A stretch of DNA of 49,635 bases from an uncultured Eubacterium sp. Its GTDB lineage: Bacteria; Bacillota; Clostridia; Lachnospirales; Lachnospiraceae. Shown here piece after piece: positions 33,406 through 43,201 of this stretch. The position numbers and the translations under genes are program-made. The notes under the pieces are model-generated. The model had not been told where the DNA came from. It saw only the letters and a list, made by a program, of their open reading frames with translations, and did not search any database. The stretch's first letter is position 1. Each line of letters opens with the position of its first letter. The stretch spans positions 1 through 49,635 of the forward strand of contig CANDJC010000020.1 of the NCBI GenBank assembly GCA_947384955.1. The letters run 5' to 3'.

Positions 33406-33436
33406 TCCATATGGATGAATCATAGATATGTCTGAG

Positions 33437-33485
33437 AAAAAAGCCGGATGGAGAGGTTTCTTCACCCGGCTTTTTGAAAAAACAG
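33437..33485 (+). terminator. Intrinsic terminator of gpmI
   Basis: Stem AAAAAGCCGG (33437-33446 region) with CCGGCTTTTT (33476-33485), and an inner GAAGAAACC-like interaction; the T-run completes it. Confidence 0.85.
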
Positions 33486-33531
33486 GGGTAACAGGCCAGC
33501 TTGTCTGAACTGTTATAACAGGGGAGCTGCG

Positions 33532-35133
33532 ATGGGAAAAATATTTAATGTAAGTGCAGACTGCAAGCAAAATCTGCACTATATGGTGGATATCAGCGAG
33601 CGCCTTCCAAAGATAAAAAAACTGATAGACGCAGGGGAATATTTTTCAATCAGCCGTGCAAGGCAGTACGGCAAGACTACGACTCTGCGGGCATTGAAAA
33701 AATATCTGCAGGAAGAGTATCTGGTAATCAGCCTGGATTTTCAGAAACTGGATGCAGCCAAATTTCAGGACGGAAATATTTTTTCGCTTGCATTTGCTTC
33801 TTATTTTATCCAGGTGATGGAAAGGGAATACAGGTTCAGAGGGTGGGAAAGCAGTGAGGAGCTTGAAGAACTCAGGGAGACTGTAAAAAACAGTCCGAAA
33901 ACGTTTTCCCTGTTTGAGCTGTTTGGGCATCTGAGCCGGATTTGTGAGACGGCACAGCTTCCGGCTGTACTGATGATTGACGAGGCGGACAGTGCGGCGG
34001 ATAATCAGGTGTTTTTGGATTTTCTGTCTCAGCTTCGAAGCTGCTATATAGACAGAGATGAAACGCCGGGATTTCATTCGGTCATTCTTGCGGGGGTTTA
34101 TGATATCAAAAGCCTGAAACTGAAAATACGCTCAGAAACAGACCATCAGACGAACAGTCCGTGGAATATAGCGGCTGATTTTGATATCGATATGAGCCTG
34201 TCAAAACAGGGTATCGAAGGAATGCTGAAAGATTATGAAAAGGATTATCAGACCGGCATGAACAGCCGGGAACTGGCGGTATTTATTTATGATTATACAT
34301 CCGGGTATCCGTATCTTGTATCGAGGATTTGTAAGCTGATAGATGAAAAAATAGCAGGAACTGTGCAGTTTCCGGATAAAAATGCGGCATGGACGAAGGC
34401 GGGATTTTTAGCGGCTCTGCGGCTGCTTTTACAGGAGGAAAATACACTGTTTGAATCTCTTGATAACAAACTGATTGATTTTCCGCAGCTAAAGCAGATG
34501 CTTCAGGAGCTTCTGCTGAACGGCAGGATAATGGAATATGTGCCGGGAGATACGGGCATTCGGATGGCAGTTATGTTTGGATTTGTAATATTGAAAAACG
34601 GGATTGTTTCTGTTTCGAACCGTATTTTTGAAACAAGGCTTTATAATGGATTTCTTGCTGAAAAATCCAGGCAGCTGCATATTTCACAGACTGCACCTGA
34701 AGAGAGGAACCAGTTTTTCGTCAGCGGACAGCTGGATATGGAGCTTGTACTTCAGAAATTTGTCAGCTATTATACAGAACTGTTTGGAGATTATAAGGAA
34801 CATTTTCTGGAAGACAATGGACGGTGCTTATTTCTGCTATATGTAAAGCCGATTATTAATGGAACGGGGAATTATTATATAGAGTCGAAAACAAGGACAA
34901 ACAGGCGTACGGATGTAATTATTGATTTTAATGGTCAGCAAATCATTGTAGAACTAAAAATATGGCATGGGGAAGAGTATCACAGACGGGGCGAGGAGCA
35001 GCTTTCAGGCTATCTGGATGAATATCATTTGAAGCGGGGCTATCTGGTCAGCTTTAATTTTAACAAAAATAAAAAGACGGGCGTCCATAAGATTGTATAT
35101 GGTGATAAGGTACTGATTGAGGCTGTGGTCTGA
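33532..35133 (+). CDS. AAA-type ATPase with C-terminal PD-(D/E)XK nuclease-like domain
   Basis: A 533-residue protein. Walker A is reduced ('SRARQYGKTTTLRAL', GKTTT at 47-51) and Walker B is 'PAVLMIDEADSA'. A winged-helix-like middle follows. The last 90 residues carry 'RTNRRTDVIIDFNGQQIIVELKIWHGEEYHRRGEEQL', matching the D...(E)xK core of PD-(D/E)XK nucleases. Proteins of this layout (AAA-like plus PDDEXK_9-type) are abundant in gut anaerobes, often in many copies, with unknown roles. It is monocistronic between gpmI and a convergent cardiolipin synthase. Confidence 0.83.
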   Translation: MGKIFNVSADCKQNLHYMVDISERLPKIKKLIDAGEYFSISRARQYGKTTTLRALKKYLQEEYLVISLDFQKLDAAKFQDGNIFSLAFASYFIQVMEREYRFRGWESSEELEELRETVKNSPKTFSLFELFGHLSRICETAQLPAVLMIDEADSAADNQVFLDFLSQLRSCYIDRDETPGFHSVILAGVYDIKSLKLKIRSETDHQTNSPWNIAADFDIDMSLSKQGIEGMLKDYEKDYQTGMNSRELAVFIYDYTSGYPYLVSRICKLIDEKIAGTVQFPDKNAAWTKAGFLAALRLLLQEENTLFESLDNKLIDFPQLKQMLQELLLNGRIMEYVPGDTGIRMAVMFGFVILKNGIVSVSNRIFETRLYNGFLAEKSRQLHISQTAPEERNQFFVSGQLDMELVLQKFVSYYTELFGDYKEHFLEDNGRCLFLLYVKPIINGTGNYYIESKTRTNRRTDVIIDFNGQQIIVELKIWHGEEYHRRGEEQLSGYLDEYHLKRGYLVSFNFNKNKKTGVHKIVYGDKVLIEAVV

Positions 35134-35183
35134 TAAATAATGTGATTTGTACACGCAAAAGGCATCCGTAACGAAGATATTTC

Positions 35184-35218
35184 GCTAACGCAGCGTTTCG
35201 GCAGAATGCTGCGTTAGC
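35184..35218. terminator. Hairpin between convergent genes
   Basis: Perfect 11-bp stem GCTAACGCAGC / GCTGCGTTAGC with a 13-base loop, 50 bases after the AAA gene stop and 15 bases beyond the cardiolipin synthase stop. The T-tract is weak. It is probably bidirectional. Confidence 0.65.
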
Positions 35219-35232
35219 TATGCTGCGGACTG

Positions 35233-36810
35233 TTACATCAGCGGTGCAATTGCTTTCATCAGAAGGCCCGTTACTTTTACGGTGAATTTTTCCTTCTGTA
35301 CGGTCTGCTCAGTAACGGCTCTGCATTTTGCAAGTGTATTTTGAAAATCTGCTTCAATCTGCGCGATGCAGTCCGTGCCGTACAGATAGGCAGCACATTC
35401 AAAATGGTGGTACAGGCTGCGGTAATCCAGGTTAATCGTTCCCACAACAGCTTCCGTATCGTCGCTGACAAAGACTTTTGCGTGCACGAACCCGGGCGTA
35501 TATTCATAAATCTTTACCCCGGACTGAAGCAGCGGTGCATAGTGCGTTTTTGCCAGGGCATAAGGCACTGCTTTATCCGGGATTCCCGGCAGGATAAGTA
35601 TCACTTCCACGCCGCGTTCAGCTGCGAACCGGAGAGCTGTTTCCATTTCGCTGTCCAAAATTAAATAGGGCGACATAATATGTACATAGTCAAGCGAGCG
35701 GTTTAAAATGTCCATGTAAACCCGTTCGCCTACCCGGTCATCGTCTAACGGGCAGTCGCCGTAAGGGATGACAAACCCTTTCGCATCCTTTACAGGAAGT
35801 GTCGGATAGGATAGGAAATGCGCATAGTCTGTTTCTTTTTCCGAAATTCCCCACATCTGCAGAAACATCAGCGTGAAGCTCTTTACAGCATCTCCTTTCA
35901 GCATGACTGCGACATCTTTCCAGTGCCCGTATTTCACAGTCTGATTAATATATTCATCTGCCAGGTTGACGCCTCCGTTAAAAGCGGTATGCCCGTCAAT
36001 GACCAGAATTTTCCTGTGGTCCCTGTAGTTATAGTGAGTGGATACAAAAGGCGTTGCTTTTGCAAACACTTTGCACTGAATGCCAAGCGCCTGTAAACGC
36101 TTTGGATAATCATGCGGCAGCAGCGCAAATTCGCAGGTGCCGTCATACATCACGCGCACATCTACGCCCTGGGCGGCTTTCTTTGCCAGAATCTCGAGAA
36201 TCCGTCCCCACATAATTCCCTCGTCTACAATAAAATACTCCATAAAAATAAAGTGTTCCGCCAGCTCAAGCTGTTTCAGCATTTCGTCAAATTTGTCCTC
36301 GCCCATAGGAAAATAGGTTACCTGTGTCTGGTCATAAACCGGATGGCACCCGCTGCGCTGCATATAATGGGCTAAGGATGCGGCGCCTTTATCCTGCTCT
36401 GCAAACCGCTCCATAGTATCTTCAGACTGCGCAATACATTCCTTTGTCTCTGTGATAAGCTCGCTGATGCGGGCTTTGACTGCAATGTGTCCGATATCGC
36501 TTTGTGTATAGATAAGCAAAAGCACGCCGAATACCGGCATCAGCATAATGATAATCAGCCATGTGATTTTTACCGTGGGATTCATCTGGCTGTTTAAAAG
36601 CAGGACTACCATGATAAACCGCAGCACGGCTGCTGCACCTATGGCATGCGGCAGAAAATCGCCAAACCACTGCAGGATGCCAAAAAGAATCAGCACCTGG
36701 GCCAAAAGCATGAGAAGAATCAGTCCGAAGCGGCTGAAGATGGCGTGGATAATGCCTTTCTGCCCTTTTTTTAAGAGACGCAGGCCTTTATTTTTATAAT
36801 CTCTCTGCAT
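35233..36810 (-). CDS. cls: Cardiolipin synthase (phospholipase D family)
   Basis: A 525-residue membrane enzyme; ATG 36810 is chosen because AAAGGAGGAACTAAG precedes it. Two N-terminal membrane helices ('FGLILLMLLAQVLILFGILQWF' and 'WLIIIMLMPVFGVLLLIYTQ') are followed by two HKD motifs: His265-x-Lys267 ('HYNYRDHRKILVIDGHTAFNGG') and His443-x-Lys445 ('FVHAKVFVSDDTEAVVGTINLDYRS'). It condenses two phosphatidylglycerols into cardiolipin. Confidence 0.94.
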   Translation of the reverse strand: MQRDYKNKGLRLLKKGQKGIIHAIFSRFGLILLMLLAQVLILFGILQWFGDFLPHAIGAAAVLRFIMVVLLLNSQMNPTVKITWLIIIMLMPVFGVLLLIYTQSDIGHIAVKARISELITETKECIAQSEDTMERFAEQDKGAASLAHYMQRSGCHPVYDQTQVTYFPMGEDKFDEMLKQLELAEHFIFMEYFIVDEGIMWGRILEILAKKAAQGVDVRVMYDGTCEFALLPHDYPKRLQALGIQCKVFAKATPFVSTHYNYRDHRKILVIDGHTAFNGGVNLADEYINQTVKYGHWKDVAVMLKGDAVKSFTLMFLQMWGISEKETDYAHFLSYPTLPVKDAKGFVIPYGDCPLDDDRVGERVYMDILNRSLDYVHIMSPYLILDSEMETALRFAAERGVEVILILPGIPDKAVPYALAKTHYAPLLQSGVKIYEYTPGFVHAKVFVSDDTEAVVGTINLDYRSLYHHFECAAYLYGTDCIAQIEADFQNTLAKCRAVTEQTVQKEKFTVKVTGLLMKAIAPLM

Positions 36811-36950
36811 CTTAGTTCCTCCTTTGAATTCTTTGAAGAGTATTATAAACCATACTGCTGCTGGATTGTCAAGCATGGATGAAAAATTTAATACCTGCAA
36901 AGTGTGCCGTGAAAGCGGCAGCGGAGGAAGACGCAGCGGCAGGCTCTGCG

Positions 36951-37679
36951 CTAATCGTGTCTTTCTTCAGTGTTATCAAAACATTCACAGAACCTTGCTG
37001 CAAACGACGGCGTTTCTCCGGCTGCAAGCAGATGCGCCACATCTCCAAAGCTGCTCATGCGGAAAGACGCGATGCCTCTGCGGCGTTCTTCGGTAACCAG
37101 TGTCGTAACGGAAGACGGAGCCGCACAGGTTCCGTGCCACAGCACCATTGGCGAGATGCCGAGCAGATGACCAAGCAGCACGCATTCCAGCCCGAAATGA
37201 CAGAAAAAAGCAATGGTGTCCATATTGCTGTGTACGGCACGGTAATAATTTCCTTCGCGTTCATAGCCGTGTTTTGCAAGCAGTTCATCAAACGAGCGGG
37301 TGATGCGGTGATATTCTTTCGATACGCTGCCTTCCTGCAGGACCGGATGCTCAGACCATGCGTCTTTGTCGTAGAATGCCGCGATTTTTGTCCAGTCGCC
37401 GGGCAGCCAGTCCCAGGTAATGGATTTGCCGTCTTTATCAGGCCTGTGAATGAGCGGATTAAATTCCTGCAGCCAGTCACATTCCTGCGCGTGCCGGTTC
37501 ATTTTCTGTAAGGTCAGGCTGGCTGTGTCTTTTGCACGTCCTAACGGGGATACGTAAAAATTTTGAATCTCCATTTTAGAAATCCGTTCAGAGAGCAGCT
37601 GCGCTTCCTTCCAGCCGGTTTCGGTCAGAGAGTCGGCTGCGTAGTCAGGGTCTGCATGTCTTATAATGAAAAGTTTCAT
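36951..37679 (-). CDS. Histidine phosphatase (phosphoglycerate-mutase-like) family protein
   Basis: A 242-residue protein with the catalytic opening 'KLFIIRHADPDYAADSLTETGWKEAQLLSERI' (Arg7-His8), then 'FYVSPLGRAKDTASLTLQ'. The later acid/base region is 'HSNMDTIAFFCHFGLECVLLGHLLGI', and the second catalytic His lies in 'CHFGLE'. The substrate is unknown; members dephosphorylate sugars, nucleotides or proteins. No partner gene is obvious. Confidence 0.88.
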   Translation of the reverse strand: MKLFIIRHADPDYAADSLTETGWKEAQLLSERISKMEIQNFYVSPLGRAKDTASLTLQKMNRHAQECDWLQEFNPLIHRPDKDGKSITWDWLPGDWTKIAAFYDKDAWSEHPVLQEGSVSKEYHRITRSFDELLAKHGYEREGNYYRAVHSNMDTIAFFCHFGLECVLLGHLLGISPMVLWHGTCAAPSSVTTLVTEERRRGIASFRMSSFGDVAHLLAAGETPSFAARFCECFDNTEERHD

Positions 37680-37877
37680 AGTTTCAATCTCCTTGTGTTT
37701 ATGATGTTATCAGCTGATTTTCTTTGGTAAGATAGCACGTTTATGGAAAAAAGTCAATGCCGGTAAAGGAGGATGCAAATCGTTCCGCAATAATTACAAA
37801 GTATTCCCGCCCGGATAAATCAGCCGGATTTTCTGTTAAACTGATGAAAGAATCAGCAGACAGGAGGAGAAAAGACG

Positions 37878-38975
37878 ATGAATTTCTTAGACAGGTTTTG
37901 GGAAACCGTGCATCAGTATCCGGATAAAACGGCGATTACAGATTTAAACGGTACCAGAATCATTACTTACCGGGAACTTTATATGCTGAGCGGCAGAGCG
38001 GCTGCCAAACTGATTCAGACAGGCGGTGCAGCGAAAAAAGCCGTGCTGGTATGTATGAACAGAAGCATAGAATATGTAGCGGCTGAAATCGGAATTATGA
38101 TGGCAGGGGCGGCTTTTGTTCCTTTGCCTTACGAATATCCGAAGGAGCAGATATCAGGCATCAAAAAAGACTGCGGGGCAGCATGCACAATCGACGCTGC
38201 GTGGATGGAAGATATCGGCAGCTTTGACCCGGTGGTAAAAGGGGAAGAAGCGGATACGGAACGGGCATTGATTCTATATGCATCCGGTTCTGACGGACGG
38301 CCAAAGGGAATTGTGCACAGCCACGCCAGCCTTTACAGAGGCGCTATGCGCAGCGTACATGCATTCGGGCTGGGAGAGGAGGAGCGTCTGGCGGCTTCGG
38401 CTCCAATGTCGTCTGCAGTATGTATTTTAGAGTATTTTGCAATTTTATTAAGCGGCGGATGCGTGCATATTCTTACGGAAAAGGCCAGGAAGGATGTACG
38501 TCTTTTGGAAGATTATTATGCGGATAACGGGATTACCTGCGGTTTTATCAGCCCAAAGATGCTGCGCTATTTTAAGAACCGGGATGGAGCGCTGAAAAAG
38601 GTATTTACCGGCGGCGGACGGCTTTCTATGCTGTGCGGCGCCGGGTATGAGCTGTATCATCTGTATGGAACGGGCAAGACGGCATTTCTGATATCTTTTT
38701 ATAAGGTGGAGGCTCCTATGGAAAATACGCCGATTGGAACGCCGGCGGACGGAATAGAGATACTTCTGCTGGATGATGAGGGAAACGAGGTAACAGACGG
38801 CGCGCAGGGGGAAATCTGTGTCAGGGGTATCGTTGGGGAATGTTATCTGAACCTGGAGGAACAGAGTGCGCGGACATTTGTCAGACAGGAGGACGGAAGC
38901 ATTCTGCTGCATACAGGAGATATCGGGCAGAAGCTGCCGGACGGGAATTTTGTCTGTGTGAAAAGAAAGGGCTGA
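37878..38975 (+). pseudogene. 3'-truncated adenylate-forming (AMP-binding) domain
   Basis: A 365-residue frame starting behind AGGAGGA. It matches the large N-terminal part of an adenylation enzyme: 'TYRELYMLSGRAAAKLI', 'VPLPYEYPKEQISGI', core A3 'LILYASGSDGRPKGIVHSH' (about 132-149), 'GFISPKMLRYF', 'PIGTPADGIEILLLDDEGNEV', 'GEICVRG..GECYLN' and the A7-type 'LHTGDIGQKLPDGNF'. It then ends at 'VCVKRKG'. The C-terminal subdomain with the catalytic Lys, which should follow at once, is missing, and the next 200 bases contain no match in any frame. It is therefore probably inactive, a remnant of an acyl-activating or NRPS-type gene. No carrier protein or condensation gene is nearby. Confidence 0.75.
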
Positions 38976-39180
38976 CATTTGGACAGAGGGATGGAAGACT
39001 GACAGGCATACGCACGCTGTTTCTGACTGGACGCCGGACGGGGGATTCTGGCTGCATAAAAAATTCCTCCGCCCGGTATCCGGTTAATCATTAGATAATT
39101 TTTATCAGAATGTATCATCCAGACAGCCGTATCGCATCCGTTAATCGGAATGAATCATCTGGAAATCTGTATCGTATTCA

Positions 39181-39912
39181 TTAATCGTAATCTTTATCCC
39201 AGTCCAGTATCTGTCCGGTTTTTGCATGAATGGTGTACTCATATTCTACACGGCCTTTCACGAGTTCGATTTCATATACAGGAACGCCGTCGTCCGTATC
39301 AGATTCGGCTTTTACAACCACTGCGCCCGGTACTTTCTCCAGAGCAATCTGTTTTGCTTTTTCAATGCCAATATCACTGCTGCTTCCTGAAGCGTTTGAG
39401 GAGGCAGTGTATTTCCATTCGTATTCTGTCAGGGCGCCTGTTCTGGCATGAAATTCCAGCTTGAAGGTTTTGCTGGAATCTGTCATTTTTACTTTGTAAT
39501 AATCGATGCCGTCGTCAAATTTGCGGGCAATGCTTACGATGGTGCCTTTTTTTACCCTGTTTTGCGCCAGGCGTCTGATTTTGCTTTCGCTGAGAACGGC
39601 CTTCTGGCTTTCCGGGTTTACGGATATTTTTTCCCAGCTGTATTCTAATATTCTGGCGTCTTTCGCGCGGTAAGTGATTTCGTATTTCTTATTTCCTTTG
39701 ACCAGCTGTACCTCATATACGAGCGTGCCTTTTTCATAATCCTGGTCTGTTTCGGTAATCGTGGCACCGGGAACTTTTTCCAGTGCTTTTTCTCCTGCCT
39801 GGCGTTCGCTGCTGATGGATGCGGCGCAGGCGCTGTGTGTCCATGCCAGAGTGCCGGCTGCTGCAAAACATGCGGTAAACAGGGCTGCTTTCATAGTTTT
39901 TGTAAGTTTCAT
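39181..39912 (-). CDS. Secreted PepSY-domain protein
   Basis: A 243-residue protein; ATG 39912 is chosen because AAAGGAGG precedes it. Residues 1-31 are a signal peptide ('TMKAALFTACFAAAGTLAWTHSACA'). PepSY repeats are seen near 35-95 ('GEKALEKVPGATITETDQDYEKGTLVYEVQLVKGNKKYEITYRAK'), a looser one in the middle, and one at 175-240 ('AKQIALEKVPGAVVVKAESDTDDGVPVYEIELVKGRVEYEYTIHAKTGQIL'). PepSY domains are thought to inhibit or modulate peptidases at the cell surface. It follows another PepSY gene and a two-component system on the same strand, which may control it. Confidence 0.87.
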   Translation of the reverse strand: MKLTKTMKAALFTACFAAAGTLAWTHSACAASISSERQAGEKALEKVPGATITETDQDYEKGTLVYEVQLVKGNKKYEITYRAKDARILEYSWEKISVNPESQKAVLSESKIRRLAQNRVKKGTIVSIARKFDDGIDYYKVKMTDSSKTFKLEFHARTGALTEYEWKYTASSNASGSSSDIGIEKAKQIALEKVPGAVVVKAESDTDDGVPVYEIELVKGRVEYEYTIHAKTGQILDWDKDYD

Positions 39913-39983
39913 TTTAAATTCCTCCTTTAGAAAATATAGATTCATATTGAAATAAAAAATTGAATTAGCATTAAAATACCGGA

Positions 39984-40988
39984 TTAATCCGCGGGTTCGG
40001 CTTCCCAGCTGCGGATAGCTCCGCTGTAGGCATCGATTTCAAATTCATATTCCATGCCGTTATAAATGATTTTTCCTTCATATTCCATGATGCCGTCGTC
40101 CAAATCCGTTTCAAATTCGAAGATGTCGCTGACCGATGCTCCCGGAACCTGAGCCAGCGCCAGTTCTTTTGCTTTTTCTTCGGAAATCTTTTTTTCTCCG
40201 GTTCTGGAATGAGACGGAGCAGTTTCGGTGTCATAGTCGTATTTTATAATACTTCCGTCAGAGGCATCGATTTCGTAATCATATTCTTTGCTTCCTTTAT
40301 CATAAAATTCGATTTCATATACTGTGCGCCCGTGCTCATAATCCAGCTCACACTTTAGAAAAACGGCATCCCTGCTGGAAACGCCTGCATGTTTGAGTGC
40401 CTTTGCTTTGGCATCTTCCTGCGTAATCACAGCTTCCCCGTTCTTCTGACTGGCTGCTGAATCAGCGGCAGCGCCGTTTTTGCCTGCATTCTGCTGGCTG
40501 GCGGATGTGCCGTTTTTAGCAGAATTCTGCGGGCCGCTGGCGCTGCCGTTATTATCAGTATTCTGCGAATCGTCGGCAGTGCTGTTTTTGTCAGTGTTCT
40601 GTGAATCGCTGGCAGCGCCGTTTTTGCCTGTATTCTGTGAACCGTCGGCAGCGCCGTTATTATCAGTATTCTGCGAATCAGCGGCTGTACTGCCCTGACT
40701 GGTGTCCGGCGTGCTGGAATCGATAATGCTTCCGGTCAGGGCATCAATGTCGTATTTGTAAGTCTGCCCTTCGTTTGTAAAATCTACCTGATAATAATCC
40801 ACACCGCTGCGGCTGGCAAGGTCAGATGCGGTAAATTCCACATCCGCTGCGGACAGGCTGGCATCTTCTAATGCCACGCGTTTTGCTGCGTCTAATCCGA
40901 TAAAATCCATCTGTGCTTTCTGTCCTGCACAGCCGGAAAATAACAGTGCAGTCAGTCCGGCAGCGCATAGAAAATAGTTTGCTTTCAT
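39984..40988 (-). CDS. PepSY-domain lipoprotein with Ser/Asn/Gly repeat linker
   Basis: A 334-residue protein with a lipobox 'LLFSGC' near residues 15-20, so it is lipid-anchored. A PepSY domain (about 30-90) is followed by a low-complexity linker of about six 12-residue units ('ADSQNTDNNGA', 'DGSQNTGKNGA', 'SDSQNTDKNST' and so on). Two further PepSY domains follow ('EDAKAKALKHAGVSSRDAVFLKCELDYEHGRTVYEIEFY'; 'EKAKELALAQVPGASVSDIFEFETDLDDGIMEYEGKIIY'). The linker probably spans the wall. It lies 108 bases behind the histidine kinase gene. Confidence 0.9.
   Translation of the reverse strand: MKANYFLCAAGLTALLFSGCAGQKAQMDFIGLDAAKRVALEDASLSAADVEFTASDLASRSGVDYYQVDFTNEGQTYKYDIDALTGSIIDSSTPDTSQGSTAADSQNTDNNGAADGSQNTGKNGAASDSQNTDKNSTADDSQNTDNNGSASGPQNSAKNGTSASQQNAGKNGAAADSAASQKNGEAVITQEDAKAKALKHAGVSSRDAVFLKCELDYEHGRTVYEIEFYDKGSKEYDYEIDASDGSIIKYDYDTETAPSHSRTGEKKISEEKAKELALAQVPGASVSDIFEFETDLDDGIMEYEGKIIYNGMEYEFEIDAYSGAIRSWEAEPAD
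40470..40695 (-). repeat. In-frame 36-bp tandem repeats encoding the lipoprotein linker
   Basis: Six imperfect units encode 12 residues each around 'SQNTDKNGA'. The unit length is a multiple of three, so copy-number changes would vary linker length without breaking the frame. Confidence 0.8.
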
Positions 40989-41096
40989 GCGTTACTCCTT
41001 TTCTTCATTTTTAATTCTGATTTTATTCTTTGCTTTTGTACTTGAACTGATTCTAAATCAGATTTATGAAATGAGTATGAAATTTCAAAAATTTTT

Positions 41097-42515
41097 TCAT
41101 GCGCTTCCGGCATTCTTTATTTTGGGCAGAAGTTCAGTCTGTCCGGTATCTGGCAGGTGCAGTGTAAAGCAGCTGCCAGCGCCCGGGATGCTTTCTAATG
41201 TCATATATCCTTTATGGATGCGCGCAATCTGTGCCACCATAGACAGCCCGAGACCGGCTCCGTTTTCTCCGCTTCGCGCTGTGTCTGCCTGATAGAACCG
41301 CTGCCAGACTTTATCCTGCTGGTCTGGCGCAATGCCGATGCCGTCGTCTCTTACCTTCAGCAGGATTTCTTTCCCGTTTTGGAGTGTACAAATCCATACA
41401 TGGCCGCCGGGCTTTCCGTATTTCAATGCATTTTCCACGAGATTCTGCAAAAGGCGGGTTAGCAGCGGCGGATTTGCGCATACCGAAATATCCGCAAGCT
41501 CCAGTGTCAGGCGTTCCCGGGGATATGCGGCCTCTTTACAGTGTTCCTGTACCAGTCTGGCCAGATTTACGGGCTCCAGCCTGTTCAGCTCCGTTTCCTG
41601 GTCGAGACGGGTCATGCTTAACAGCTGGGAAATCAGGGCGGACATTTTCACTGCCTGGCGGTAAATCATGGTAATGGTTTCCTGGCGTTCTTCGGGTGTT
41701 TCATCATATTTTAGCGCATATTCACAGGAGCCTTTGATAATCGATACCGGGGTGCGCAGTTCGTGGGAAGCATCTGCGGTAAACTGCTTTTCTGCCTCAA
41801 ACGAACGCTCCAGCCGTTCAAATAACTGGTCAAAGGTTTCAGCCAGCCTTGAAAATTCATCCCGTCCCGGCGGCAGACCGATGCGCCTGGAAAGGCCGCT
41901 TGCTTCATTAATCGCTTTTGCCGTATTTATAATGCTCTCCAGGGGCCCAAACGCCCGTCTGGCAATCCGATAGCTTCCCAGTGCGGCCAGTGCCAGAAAA
42001 AGCGGAAGCACGAGCAGTACGGCAAGCAGCAGATTCTGCGAAAACTGGCGGCTGCGCGGCACCTCCATCAGGCACCGCAGCCAGGCGCCTTCTTCCCAGC
42101 TGTTTAAACAGTACAAATCCAGCACCAGGTATTCGTCTTCGCCAGCGGAGACTGTCCGTGTCAGTCCGTTTTGGAAAGGCTCGCCCACAGGAAAGGATAC
42201 CGGAACCTGGCCTGCAAGCAGAGACTGGCTCTGGCTGTAAACAAGCGTAGATACGCCGTACTGGTAAAACTGAAAGCCGTCGTTTAATTTCAGCCTGCCT
42301 TTTTCAAACGTGATTTGATTTCTGTTATTCTGTACGGTATGTGCAAGCTGGGACATGCATGTCTGAAAAGTGACCCGGCTGCTGATGGACAGTGTAAATC
42401 CAAGCATCAGTACGGCAAGCAGAGACATCAGCAGCGTGAGCCAGACGGTAATTTTGGCCTTGACAGAAATTTTGCTGGAAATTTTGCCGGAATTTTTACT
42501 AAAAACAGTTCTCAT
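41097..42515 (-). CDS. Sensor histidine kinase (HAMP, HisKA, HATPase)
   Basis: A 472-residue kinase; ATG 42515 is chosen because it overlaps the response regulator stop by four bases (ATGA) and is preceded by AGGAAA. TM1 lies near residues 23-45, an extracellular part of about 130 residues follows, then TM2 ('LLLAVLLVLPLFLALAALG'). HAMP is next, then the phosphorylated His251 in 'DASHELRTPVSIIKG', the N box 'LVENALKYG', G1 'DDGIGI' and G2 'GAGLGLSMV'. Together with the OmpR-type regulator it probably controls the two PepSY genes just downstream and responds to envelope or peptide stress. The signal is inferred. Confidence 0.94.
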   Translation of the reverse strand: MRTVFSKNSGKISSKISVKAKITVWLTLLMSLLAVLMLGFTLSISSRVTFQTCMSQLAHTVQNNRNQITFEKGRLKLNDGFQFYQYGVSTLVYSQSQSLLAGQVPVSFPVGEPFQNGLTRTVSAGEDEYLVLDLYCLNSWEEGAWLRCLMEVPRSRQFSQNLLLAVLLVLPLFLALAALGSYRIARRAFGPLESIINTAKAINEASGLSRRIGLPPGRDEFSRLAETFDQLFERLERSFEAEKQFTADASHELRTPVSIIKGSCEYALKYDETPEERQETITMIYRQAVKMSALISQLLSMTRLDQETELNRLEPVNLARLVQEHCKEAAYPRERLTLELADISVCANPPLLTRLLQNLVENALKYGKPGGHVWICTLQNGKEILLKVRDDGIGIAPDQQDKVWQRFYQADTARSGENGAGLGLSMVAQIARIHKGYMTLESIPGAGSCFTLHLPDTGQTELLPKIKNAGSA

Positions 42516-43201
42516 AAGCGGTTTCCTGGTTTTTCTTCTCTGAGCGTCCATCCGGTGCCGCGGATGGTATGCAGCAGCTTTGTTTGGTGTCCGCTGTCAA
42601 TTTTTCTGCGCAGGCGGCTGATATAGACATCTATATTATTTGAATTGCCGGTGTATTCATAATTCCAGATTTGATTTTCCAGCTGTTCCCTGGAAAGGAC
42701 TGCTCCCTGGTTGCGTATCATATATTCGAGTATGCTGTACTCCTTGGGCAGCAGCGGAATATTTACGCCGTTTCTGCTGGCGGTTTTCTGGCGGATATCT
42801 ACGGTGAGGTCTGCGATGGAAAGCTGGTTGCTGCGGCTCCCGGCATGTCTGCGGGTCATGGCGCGGATTCTGGCTAACAGCTCGTCAAAATCAAACGGTT
42901 TTATCAGATAATCGTCCGCGCCGTAATCTAATCCTTTTACCCTGTCCGCGACAGTATCACGCGCAGTCAGCAGCAGTACGGGAACATCCAGCCCCTGTTT
43001 TCGTATTTTCTGCAGCAGGCCGAAACCGTCTAATTCTGGCATCATCACGTCTAACAGAATCGCGTCGTATTCCGCGCCAGGCAGATACGCAAGGGCATCT
43101 TCGCCGTTAAAACAGCCGTCTGCGCTGTATCCTTCTTTTTTCAATGTTTTTAGAATCAGCCGGTTCATGTCCGGCTCGTCTTCGACGACTAAAATACGCA
43201 T
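42512..43201 (-). CDS. OmpR-family response regulator
   Basis: A 229-residue protein: receiver domain with acidic 'VVEDEPDM', phosphoacceptor Asp51 ('ILLDVMMPELDGFG') and Lys in 'YLIKPFDFDELL', then a winged-helix DNA-binding domain ('LLPKEYSILEYMIRNQGAVLSREQLENQIW', 'VDVYISRLRRKI'-type ending, 'IRGTGWTLREE'). It is the first gene of the kinase-PepSY operon. Confidence 0.95.
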   Translation of the reverse strand: MRILVVEDEPDMNRLILKTLKKEGYSADGCFNGEDALAYLPGAEYDAILLDVMMPELDGFGLLQKIRKQGLDVPVLLLTARDTVADRVKGLDYGADDYLIKPFDFDELLARIRAMTRRHAGSRSNQLSIADLTVDIRQKTASRNGVNIPLLPKEYSILEYMIRNQGAVLSREQLENQIWNYEYTGNSNNIDVYISRLRRKIDSGHQTKLLHTIRGTGWTLREEKPGNRL

